Under the pieces are notes generated by a model, which saw nothing but the letters and a program-made list of their open reading frames with translations, was not told where the DNA came from and ran no database searches. The position numbers were made by a program, and so were the translations under genes. From an uncultured beta proteobacterium (GTDB taxonomy: Bacteria; Pseudomonadota; Gammaproteobacteria; Burkholderiales; Burkholderiaceae_C), in the NCBI GenBank assembly GCA_903834645.1, contig CAILKA010000646.1, positions 1 to 15,235 on the forward strand: DNA of 15,235 nt, read 5' to 3'. Positions 7,641 through 13,680 of the stretch are shown in pieces (the first letter of the stretch is position 1; every line of letters starts with the position of its first letter).

Positions 7641-7661
7641 GGGTCAGGGGGGGCAAGGGGG
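7641..7661 (+). other. G-run cluster able to form a G-quadruplex
   Basis: Three G runs of 3, 7 and 5 bases, separated by TCA and CAA, give four GGG tracts with loops of 3, 1 and 3 bases on the plus strand, which satisfies the usual G3 quadruplex pattern. It lies between maeB and the ribonuclease promoter. Confidence 0.4.
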
Positions 7662-7694
7662 AACTTTCGCGGCCCGCCCGAATCTCATCACCGA

Positions 7695-7721
7695 TGTGAG
7701 CGAAAACTAACTTTACTCACA
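7695..7721. promoter_or_regulatory. Inverted repeat TGTGAG-N15-CTCACA upstream of the RNase promoter
   Basis: TGTGAG (7695-7700) and CTCACA (7716-7721) are perfect inverse copies separated by 15 AT-rich bases, centred about 40 bp before the -35 box. A further CTCA at 7684-7687 repeats the half-site. Could be a regulator site or an mRNA fold; the regulator is unknown. The half-site resembles a CRP half-site, but the spacing is wrong for CRP. Confidence 0.3.
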
Positions 7722-7747
7722 GGGGAGGGTCAAACAGGCCCGCCGAC

Positions 7748-7776
7748 TTGAGGTTTTCCCCGCATTCCGGTACCAT
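7748..7776 (+). promoter_or_regulatory. Sigma70-type promoter for the ribonuclease gene
   Basis: TTGAGG (7748-7753) and TACCAT (7771-7776) are separated by exactly 17 bp, each matching consensus in 4 of 6 positions. Transcription would begin near 7783. A second possible -10, TATAAG at 7789-7794, has no convincing -35. Either would place the GTG at 7780 outside or at the very edge of the mRNA. Confidence 0.5.
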
Positions 7777-7791
7777 TACGTGTTGGTTTAT

Positions 7792-7803
7792 AAGGGTTTA
7801 CCC
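7792..7803 (+). promoter_or_regulatory. Ribosome binding site inside a 10-bp palindrome before the RNase start
   Basis: AAGGG (7792-7796) is a fair Shine-Dalgarno 7 bases before GTG 7804 and decides that start. Its GGG is the left arm of GGGTTTACCC (7794-7803), a palindrome with arms GGGT/ACCC that abuts the start codon, so the site could be an operator or could fold over the ribosome site. Confidence 0.4.
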
Positions 7804-8211
7804 GTGCATCAGTCGGGTGGATCGGCCTCCAGGCGGCTGGTTTCGAAGTTAGGGCTCGCTTTCATCTTGGCGGTGGCTGCCTCTGTCAGCCTGGCCAAGG
7901 GGCCGGCAGCAGCGGACGACGCGTCAACGGTGGCGCTGGCCGCGCTGCCAGCCGAAGCACAGGCGACGCACCGGCTCATCCTGGCGGGCGGTCCATTTCC
8001 GTACGAGAAGGACGGCACGACCTTCTTCAACCGCGAACGGTTGCTGCCGGGAAAGCCCAGGGGCTTCTACCGGGAGTACACGGTGCGTACGCCAGGGGCG
8101 CGCAACCGCGGGGCGAGAAGGCTGGTGTGTGGCGGGGAGCCCCCGACGAAACCCGAGGCGTGTTTTTACACCGCCGATCACTACGCGAGCTTCAGGCGCA
8201 TCGTGCAGTGA
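7804..8211 (+). CDS. Secreted guanyl-specific ribonuclease, barnase (N1/T1) family
   Basis: Small extracytoplasmic endoribonuclease that cuts RNA after guanine. From GTG 7804 it has 135 residues: a signal peptide (basic RRLVSK, hydrophobic LGLAFILAVAASVSL, likely cleavage around AKG or AAA at 33-38) followed by a domain of about 90 residues. FFNRERLLPG corresponds to barnase FSNREGKLPG; the catalytic set is Glu91 in YREY, Arg100 and Arg106 in ARNRGARRLV, and His126 in ADHYASF (barnase Glu73, Arg83, Arg87, His102). Cys109 and Cys120 could form a disulphide, which fits export; barnase itself has none. A longer GTG start at 7780 would lie at or before the predicted transcription start and lacks a ribosome site. 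The barstar-type gene starts 56 bp downstream on the same strand with no promoter visible between them. Secretion and guanine preference are inferred from family. Confidence 0.9.
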   Translation: MHQSGGSASRRLVSKLGLAFILAVAASVSLAKGPAAADDASTVALAALPAEAQATHRLILAGGPFPYEKDGTTFFNRERLLPGKPRGFYREYTVRTPGARNRGARRLVCGGEPPTKPEACFYTADHYASFRRIVQ

Positions 8212-8252
8212 ACGGCGGGCGACGAGATCTTGAACGGACTTAGCTGAAAGCC

Positions 8253-8259
8253 AGGGGGA
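8253..8259 (+). promoter_or_regulatory. Ribosome binding site of the barstar-type gene
   Basis: AGGGGGA lies about 8 bases before ATG 8268. It is purine-rich and well placed, and confirms this start over other in-frame Met codons. It is the clearest Shine-Dalgarno near this operon and may help supply inhibitor in excess over the GTG-started enzyme. Confidence 0.5.
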
Positions 8260-8267
8260 ACGCGACC

Positions 8268-8846
8268 ATGCAGTTGCAGACCATCCGACCCAATGTGGTG
8301 CAATCGATCCGGGCCTACCGGGTCGACGACCTGATGGCGGCCGCGCAGGCGGCTGGCCATCATTTTCTGTACGCCAACACGGCGCAGGCGCAGAGCAAGC
8401 AGGACGTGCTCGAGGCGATCGCACAGGCGTTCCTGTTTCCAGCCCACTTCGGCAAGAACCTGGACGCCCTGTACGACTGCATGACCGACCTCGTCCACAA
8501 GTCCGGGCCACAGCCGGGCTTCGTGGTGGTGCTCGAGCAGCTGCCCGACAACCCGCGCTTCGACCGCGAAGCACGCGAGCAGTTGCTCGACGTCTTCCGC
8601 GATGCGGCCGACTTCTGGGCCGAGCGGCGGGTGGCGTTCCGCTGCTTCTACTCCTTTGCGGTGTCGCGCTCGCAGCCCGCGGGGTGGGAGCGTGCGGGCG
8701 AGATGCCGGCGGCCGAGCCGGCCAGCCCGCCCAAGCCCGCGCCAAAGGTCAACGTGCCCAAGAACGGCGTCAACCCCAACTTCGGCATGAACATGCCGAT
8801 GATGAGCAGCGCCTTCGACACGGCGGCCTGGCTCAACGCCGCCTGA
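8268..8846 (+). CDS. Barstar-family ribonuclease inhibitor with extended C-terminal tail
   Basis: Cytoplasmic protein expected to bind and block the neighbouring barnase-type RNase until it is exported. It has 192 residues, against 89 in Bacillus barstar. The barstar fold occupies roughly 14-135: FLYANTAQAQSKQDVLEAIAQAF, then FGKNLDALYDCMTDL (61-75), equivalent to barstar YGENLDALWDALTG, with Asp66 and Asp70 in place of the Asp35 and Asp39 that enter the barnase active site, then a beta strand FVVVLEQLP and the C-terminal strand RVAFRCFYSFAV. There is no signal peptide. From about residue 146 a low-complexity tail follows (Ala/Pro/Lys-rich, then Asn/Met-rich VNPNFGMNMPMM, ending AFDTAAWLNAA) that is not part of barstar. 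Partnership with the upstream RNase is inferred from adjacency and conserved residues. Converges on rsmA. Confidence 0.88.
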   Translation: MQLQTIRPNVVQSIRAYRVDDLMAAAQAAGHHFLYANTAQAQSKQDVLEAIAQAFLFPAHFGKNLDALYDCMTDLVHKSGPQPGFVVVLEQLPDNPRFDREAREQLLDVFRDAADFWAERRVAFRCFYSFAVSRSQPAGWERAGEMPAAEPASPPKPAPKVNVPKNGVNPNFGMNMPMMSSAFDTAAWLNAA

Positions 8847-8874
8847 CGCGCGCCAGGTCCGGGGGGTCTCGTCG

Positions 8875-8912
8875 CCCCCAGGCCTGAATCGCCTGCCGGC
8901 TCAGGCTGGGGG
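8875..8912. terminator. Bidirectional terminator candidate between the barstar gene and rsmA
   Basis: CCCCCAG plus CCTGA (8875-8887, one bulged G) pairs with TCAGGCTGGGGG (8901-8912), giving a 12-bp stem with a 13-base loop. It fills the convergent gap, and its right arm contains the rsmA stop codon. No T-run is present. A competing pairing of GGGGG at 8861-8865 with CCCCC at 8875-8879 is also possible. Confidence 0.5.
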
Positions 8913-9668
8913 CATCGTGGCGCAGGCCAGCGCCACGTACTCGGCCACCGGCACTTCCTCGGCCCGACGCTGCGTGTCGAAAACCCCGCCGTAGCCGGCC
9001 CGCTCGAGCCAGGGTCCGAGTGTGTGGCGCAGCAGCTTGCGGCGCTGCGAGAAGGCCACCGTCACGAGCTCGCCCAGGCGTCTGGCGTCCACCCCTTGCG
9101 GGGCCGGCAAGGGCTGCATGCGCACGACGGCTGAATCCACGGCCGGGGGCGGATCGAAGGCCTCGGGACCCACATCGAAGAGCGGCTCGATCTCGTAGCG
9201 CCACTGGAGCATGACGCTCAGGCGGCCGTAGGCCTTGGTGCCGGGACCGGCCGCCATGCGCTGCACCACCTCGCGCTGCAGCATGAAGTGCTGGTCGCAC
9301 ACATGCGAGACGGATTCGAGCAGGTGAAAGAGGATCGGCGTGGAGATGTTGTAGGGCAGGTTGCCCACCACGCGCAGCGGCCCTGCGGCGCGGCCCCGCA
9401 GTTCGGCCAGGTCCACCCTCAGCACGTCGGCCTCGACCACGTCGATGCCGGGGACGCGGCGCAGGCGCGCCGCCAGGTCGCGATCGAGCTCGACAGCATG
9501 GAGCCGCCCGCATCGCGCGAGCAGCCCGCGCGTGAGCGCGCCCAGCCCCGGGCCGATCTCCACGAGTGCCTGGCCAGGCCGCGGATCGACCGCCTGAACG
9601 ATGGCTTCGCACACCGCCTCGTCGACCAGGAAGTGCTGGCCGAAACGCTTGCGGGCCACGTGCCTCAT
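8901..9668 (-). CDS. rsmA: 16S rRNA (adenine-1518/1519-N6)-dimethyltransferase
   Basis: SAM-dependent enzyme that dimethylates two adjacent adenines in the 3' hairpin of 16S rRNA late in 30S assembly; its loss gives kasugamycin resistance in other bacteria. From ATG 9668 it has 255 residues (family about 255-280) and begins MRHVARKRFGQHFLVD, the typical opening. SAM-binding motif VEIGPGLGALT at 36-46, acidic motif HAVELDRDL (57-65), EADVL at 79-83, and the catalytic NLPYNIST at 103-110. The C-terminal helical domain includes FDPPPAVDSAVVRM and FSQRRKLLRHTL, both diagnostic. The upstream extension of the frame (to 9743) overlaps the end of surA and is non-coding. It follows surA by 17 bp; a purine-rich GGCGGGGTGG lies just before the start. 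pdxA, often between surA and rsmA, is missing. Confidence 0.97.
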   Translation of the reverse strand: MRHVARKRFGQHFLVDEAVCEAIVQAVDPRPGQALVEIGPGLGALTRGLLARCGRLHAVELDRDLAARLRRVPGIDVVEADVLRVDLAELRGRAAGPLRVVGNLPYNISTPILFHLLESVSHVCDQHFMLQREVVQRMAAGPGTKAYGRLSVMLQWRYEIEPLFDVGPEAFDPPPAVDSAVVRMQPLPAPQGVDARRLGELVTVAFSQRRKLLRHTLGPWLERAGYGGVFDTQRRAEEVPVAEYVALACATMPPA

Positions 9669-9685
9669 CGCCACCCCGCCAGCAT

Positions 9686-11056
9686 TCAGCCTGGCGGCTC
9701 GCGCATCTCGATGTAGGCGCGTGCGCGCAGGTCGCGCACCCATTCGACGTAGGCTTCCTCGAACTTCTGCTCGCGCAGCACGTTGCGCGCCTGCTCGCGC
9801 ACCTGGCGCGGATCGACATCGGCCTGCCGGCGCTCCAGCACCTGGATCAGGTGCACCCCGAAGCGAGAGGTGACCGGCTGCGACAGCTCACCCGGGCCCA
9901 GCGCGTTCATCGCCTGCTCGAACTCGGGCACCATCATGCCGGGCTGGGCCCACCCGAGATCGCCCCCGGCGGAGGCCGAGCCGTCCTCGGAAAACTGGCG
10001 CGCGAGGTCCTCGAAGCGGGCCTCGCCTGCTGCAATGCGCGCGCGGTAGGTCTCCAGGCGTGCCTGCGCCTGGGCTGCCGTGAGGCGCGAGGAGGGCCGC
10101 AGCAGGATGTGGCGCACTCGGGTCTGCGTCACCTTGAAGAGATCGGCCGACTCGCGCGCGAGCACCTTGAGGACGTGGAACCCTGCGCCGCTGCGCACCG
10201 GCGCAGGCGTGAGCTCGCCCACCAACAGGTTCTTCGTCACCTCCACGAACAGATCCGGCAGGCGCGAGCCCTGGCGCATGCCGATCTCGCCGCCGCGCTC
10301 GCGGTTGCCGTCCTCGGAGAGCTCGCGCGCCACCACGTCGAAGGGCTCGCCTGCCCGCACGCGCGCCAGGGCCGTCTCGGCCCGCGCGCGCCGCGCGGCC
10401 ACCAGCTCGGCATCGGCACGCTCGGGCACCGTCACGAGGATCTGCGCCAGGTTGACGGAGGCCTCCAGGCTTGCCTGCGCGCGCGCCTGTTCGATGTAGC
10501 GGTCGATCTCGGCATCGGTGATGCGGATGCGCTGGCCGACCTCGCGCTCGCGCGTGCGCTCCACCAGGATCTGGTCACGCAGATTGGCCCGAAAGCGCAC
10601 GAAGTCCAGGCTCTCCTCCTTGAGGCGCGCGCGGAGCTGGTCGATGGTGAGCTGGTTCTGCGCCGCCACCGCCTGCACGGCGCGGTCGAGCTCGCCGTCG
10701 TCCACCCTTGCGCCGCCGTCGCGCGCATGGGTGAGGATCGCCCGCTCCTCGATCAGCGCATCGAGCACCTGCTGGCGCAACACCTCCTCGGCCGGCAGGC
10801 GCTGCGCACTGCGCGAGGCCTCGTCGAGCAGCCGGCGCACACGCAGCTGCACCTCCACCGCCGTCACCAGCTCCTGGTTGACGATGGCCACGATGTAGTC
10901 GCCGGTGCGCACCGTCGTGCGGTCGGCGGCGCGCTGTGCGGCGCGCTCGGTGGTGGTCGGGCGCCCCTGGGCCTGGGCCGGCGCGGGCAGCTGCACGAGC
11001 AGCCAGGCCAGCAGCAGCAACGCGAGGGGCCCGCGGCGGTCGATGCGTTCAGTCAT
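9686..11056 (-). CDS. surA: Periplasmic chaperone / peptidyl-prolyl isomerase SurA
   Basis: Escorts unfolded outer-membrane proteins, including LptD, through the periplasm. It has 456 residues (E. coli 428). Residues 1-30 form a Sec signal peptide: IDRRGP, a hydrophobic run of Leu/Ala, and cleavage near AQA-QG. The SurA N-terminal chaperone domain runs about 50-195 (DYIVAIVNQELVTAVEVQ to IRITDAEIDRYI). Two parvulin domains follow at about 200-300 (VNLAQILVTVP, GEIGM, FHVLKVL) and 312-412 (TRVRHILLRPS, FSEDGSASAGGDLGW, FGVHLIQVLER), and a final helix (REQKFEEAYVEWVRDLRARAYIE) that closes the chaperone module. Its ATG overlaps the lptD stop as ATGA, so its translation is probably coupled to that of lptD; rsmA follows. 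Confidence 0.96.
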   Translation of the reverse strand: MTERIDRRGPLALLLLAWLLVQLPAPAQAQGRPTTTERAAQRAADRTTVRTGDYIVAIVNQELVTAVEVQLRVRRLLDEASRSAQRLPAEEVLRQQVLDALIEERAILTHARDGGARVDDGELDRAVQAVAAQNQLTIDQLRARLKEESLDFVRFRANLRDQILVERTREREVGQRIRITDAEIDRYIEQARAQASLEASVNLAQILVTVPERADAELVAARRARAETALARVRAGEPFDVVARELSEDGNRERGGEIGMRQGSRLPDLFVEVTKNLLVGELTPAPVRSGAGFHVLKVLARESADLFKVTQTRVRHILLRPSSRLTAAQAQARLETYRARIAAGEARFEDLARQFSEDGSASAGGDLGWAQPGMMVPEFEQAMNALGPGELSQPVTSRFGVHLIQVLERRQADVDPRQVREQARNVLREQKFEEAYVEWVRDLRARAYIEMREPPG

Positions 11057-13545
11057 GGGGGATCGGCGAAGGAAGGGGCGCCGCGCTCTTCGCGCAGCAG
11101 TTGGTAGCCGGGGATATTGTCCTTCAAGACCCGCAGCGGGTTCGAGCCGAGCTGCGACAGCCCGACCAGCTCGAGCTGCAGCATCAGCCGCGTCGTGGCT
11201 TCGGTGCGGCCGGTGGACAGCCGCTCGACGACGATGCGGCCGATCCAGCAGCCCGCGTCGAACTCCAGCCCGAGGATCGAATCGGTGACGCGGCTGTCGC
11301 GCACGCTGTAGTTCACGCGCCCGACCCCGTACAGCTGCCCGCTGCAGCGTGCGGCCGGCGCCAAGGCCCTGCCACCCTCCTGGCCAGCCTGGCCCGCCCG
11401 GTCCAACGGTACCGACTCACTCCCCGGGCCAGACAGGCGGGGCAAGGCTGCGCCGAGTCTGGCAAGCGGCCACTGCACGCCAAGCTCGAGCTGTTCGCTC
11501 GAGCCTCGCGTGTAGCGGTAGCTGGCGCTGACGGTGCGGAACTCGCCCGGCGTGTAGCGCGCGGAGACGAGCGAGCGTACAGGGCGGCTGATGTCGGCGT
11601 TGTATCGCATCGAGCCCTCGAAGTACCAGCTCGGGACAGCCGATGTGGACCCCAGCACGATGAAGTCGGAGAAGTGACGTGTGAAAGGCGTGCCCTCCAC
11701 CGTGACCCGCTGGTCGGCCAAGAGGTAGCGCTGCACCAGGCCCAGGCGCAGCAGCTCGCGTCCGCCTTGCGCATCGACGAGCCGGGTCGTGAGGCCGGCG
11801 TTGAGCTGGCGCGCGTCGGAGACACGGTCGATGCCGGAGAAGTCGTTGTCGGAGAAGATCGAGCTGAAGCCGAAGTCCTTGCCCGCGGAGTCGAAGGCCA
11901 GGGCCGCCTCCTGCGCGCGGTACGGGGTGTAGACGGCCAGCAGCCGCGGCTCGAGCGTCTGCCTCCAGGCACGCCCCAGGCCGCTGACCTCCCTTTCAAG
12001 CTCCAGGCCCATGTCCAGGCTCAGCGTCGGGATCGTGCGCGCGAGCTGGCGGCGCCCGTCGGCCAGCGCCTGATCGAGCTCGTAGGCCGCGGCGTTCAGG
12101 CCGATGCGCGGCACGACCCACCAGCCCGGCTCTCGCCAGGGGCGTGCCAGGGTGCCCACAGCATGCGCGCGCCAGGCACTGGGCCGGCTCGAAGAGGTCC
12201 GCCCATCGGCGGGCATGAAGCGGTTCAGCTCCGTCTCGACCGCGGCCTCCCAGCCCGACCTCGCACCGGCCAGCCGCAGCCCGAGCTGCAGCTCGCGGTC
12301 GTAGGGCGCAACGATCGGCGCCTCGTCTGCCTGCAGCACCTGCCAGCGCGTCGTGCGCAGGTAGGCGAGCCCTTCGCCCGCGGCCAGCTGCACGGGCTGC
12401 TCCAGCCCGGCGCGCAGCGGCAGCAGGCGCGGCGTGAGGGCGCCTGTCGAGCGCGGAAAATCGCGCCACCAGGCGTCATCGGACACGCGCTCGCCCGCGA
12501 GTTGCAGCCGCATGTCCGCGCCCGTCAGCGGGGAGATCGTCGCCAGGCTGGCATCGTGGCGCAGCCGTATCGCGTGACGCTCCCGGCCTTCGAGCTGGTC
12601 GTGCGGCAGCCAGCGCAGCGCCACCTCGCCTGCGTAGGCGGGCTCGAGGTAGCGGAACTCCCCATCCAGCCCGGCGCCGCGGCGCGTGGACAAGCGTGGC
12701 GCGAGGGTGGCGTCGCGGTTGGGTGCGATGTTCCAGTACCAAGGCACCGCCAGGTCCAGCCCGCTTCGGTTGTCCAGGTTCACGCTCGGGGGCAGCCAGC
12801 CGGACTTGCGCGCCCCCGTGACCGGAAAACTCATCTTCGGCAGCGCCAGGATCGGCACGCCCAGGAAGCGCAGCACGGCGCCCTGCGCGATGCCTTCGTT
12901 GCGCGTGAAGTCCAGGTCGAGCCGGTCTGCACTGAGCAGCCAGGGCGGGTCGTTCGAGCCGTCGCGCGGGCAGCTCGTGTAGGCCGCCTGCGCCGCGGCC
13001 ACCCGCTCCTCGCCCAGGATGTCCACCCGCTCGGCGCGTCCCCGTGCGCCCGTGGCCAGGAACTCGAACTCCGGCAGCAGGATCCAGCCCTCGAAGCGCT
13101 GCACCTGCAGCTGCGCCTGCGAACCGGTGATGACCGACCCTTCCCGGATCACCTGCACGCGCCCGCTTGCCTGGGCCAGCCCCTGCTGCGTGTCGTAAGT
13201 CAGCCGGTCGGAGCGCACGACCAGATCGGCTCGGCGCAACTCGACATCGCCGCTGGCGCTCACGCCGCGCTCGGGCTGGGACTGCAGCTCTCGGGCCGTC
13301 AGCACCACCGGGCGGTCACGTGCCTGGGAGGCGTCGGGTCGTGGCGCGAGTTCGATGACGGGGCGCAGCCCGGCTGGGGTCGCAGCCGGCGCGGCACCCG
13401 CACCCACGGGCTGCGATCCGGCTGGCAGCGCCAGGGTCAGGGCCAGACACAGGGCCACTCCCGCACGCCCACCCGCACCCGCGAAGCACTCGGGGTTCGG
13501 TGCTCGCAGGCGCAGGGTGTTCGTCTCGATGGGCAGGCTCGGCAA
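11053..13545 (-). CDS. lptD: LPS-assembly outer-membrane protein LptD (start codon uncertain)
   Basis: Beta-barrel that, with LptE, inserts LPS into the outer leaflet. No ATG exists between the amgK promoter and the mature region. TTG 13545 gives 830 residues and is where third-position GC becomes coding-like; GTG 13458 gives 801 residues but leaves a leader without positive charge. From TTG: signal region with hydrophobic GVALCLALTLALPAG (29-43); OstA/LptA-like periplasmic domain about 80-190 (VELRRADLVVRSDRLTYD); then the barrel, with VPILALPKMSFPVTGARKSGWLPPS (229-253) and NAGLTTRLVDAQGG, typical of LptD. Cys192 (AYTSCPRDG) and Cys766 (FDAGCWIGRIVVERL) fit one of the two conserved disulphides; the second pair of E. 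coli is not evident. First gene of lptD-surA-rsmA. The open frame continues upstream as an antisense shadow of amgK. Confidence 0.94.
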   Translation of the reverse strand: MPSLPIETNTLRLRAPNPECFAGAGGRAGVALCLALTLALPAGSQPVGAGAAPAATPAGLRPVIELAPRPDASQARDRPVVLTARELQSQPERGVSASGDVELRRADLVVRSDRLTYDTQQGLAQASGRVQVIREGSVITGSQAQLQVQRFEGWILLPEFEFLATGARGRAERVDILGEERVAAAQAAYTSCPRDGSNDPPWLLSADRLDLDFTRNEGIAQGAVLRFLGVPILALPKMSFPVTGARKSGWLPPSVNLDNRSGLDLAVPWYWNIAPNRDATLAPRLSTRRGAGLDGEFRYLEPAYAGEVALRWLPHDQLEGRERHAIRLRHDASLATISPLTGADMRLQLAGERVSDDAWWRDFPRSTGALTPRLLPLRAGLEQPVQLAAGEGLAYLRTTRWQVLQADEAPIVAPYDRELQLGLRLAGARSGWEAAVETELNRFMPADGRTSSSRPSAWRAHAVGTLARPWREPGWWVVPRIGLNAAAYELDQALADGRRQLARTIPTLSLDMGLELEREVSGLGRAWRQTLEPRLLAVYTPYRAQEAALAFDSAGKDFGFSSIFSDNDFSGIDRVSDARQLNAGLTTRLVDAQGGRELLRLGLVQRYLLADQRVTVEGTPFTRHFSDFIVLGSTSAVPSWYFEGSMRYNADISRPVRSLVSARYTPGEFRTVSASYRYTRGSSEQLELGVQWPLARLGAALPRLSGPGSESVPLDRAGQAGQEGGRALAPAARCSGQLYGVGRVNYSVRDSRVTDSILGLEFDAGCWIGRIVVERLSTGRTEATTRLMLQLELVGLSQLGSNPLRVLKDNIPGYQLLREERGAPSFADPP

Positions 13546-13669
13546 GGCGGCACGCGCCTGCGGGGGCGCTCCAGTGGCGGGCAGGCCGGGGCGTTCAAGG
13601 CCTCGGCCAAGAGGCAGATAAGGGGCGGCTCCGGGGCGGATCAGAGGCGTCAGGCGCCGAGCCGGTTTG

Positions 13670-13675
13670 TAGAAT
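13670..13675 (+). promoter_or_regulatory. -10 box placed for a leaderless amgK transcript
   Basis: TAGAAT matches the -10 consensus in 5 of 6 positions and ends 5 bases before ATG 13681, so transcription would be expected to begin at or beside the A of the start codon. The -35 position (around GCGTCA, 13647-13652) is weak. There is no Shine-Dalgarno. On the other strand the same bases read TACAAA, a possible weak -10 for lptD. Confidence 0.5.
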
Positions 13676-13680
13676 CCATT

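Noticed and set aside
7780..7803. Longer GTG start for the ribonuclease at 7780
   Set aside because: It lies at or before the predicted transcription start and has no ribosome site, while GTG 7804 has AAGGG 7 bases upstream.
8230..8253. TTGAAC at 8230-8235 as a separate promoter for the barstar-type gene
   Set aside because: The -10 position is occupied by G-rich sequence with no resemblance to TATAAT, so co-transcription with the RNase gene is simpler.
10936..13680. A plus-strand open frame of over 900 codons in frame with amgK and opposite surA/lptD
   Set aside because: Its product is low-complexity Arg/Ala/Gly/His-rich with no family resemblance, and the minus strand encodes clear SurA and LptD. 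Long antisense frames are usual in DNA this rich in GC.
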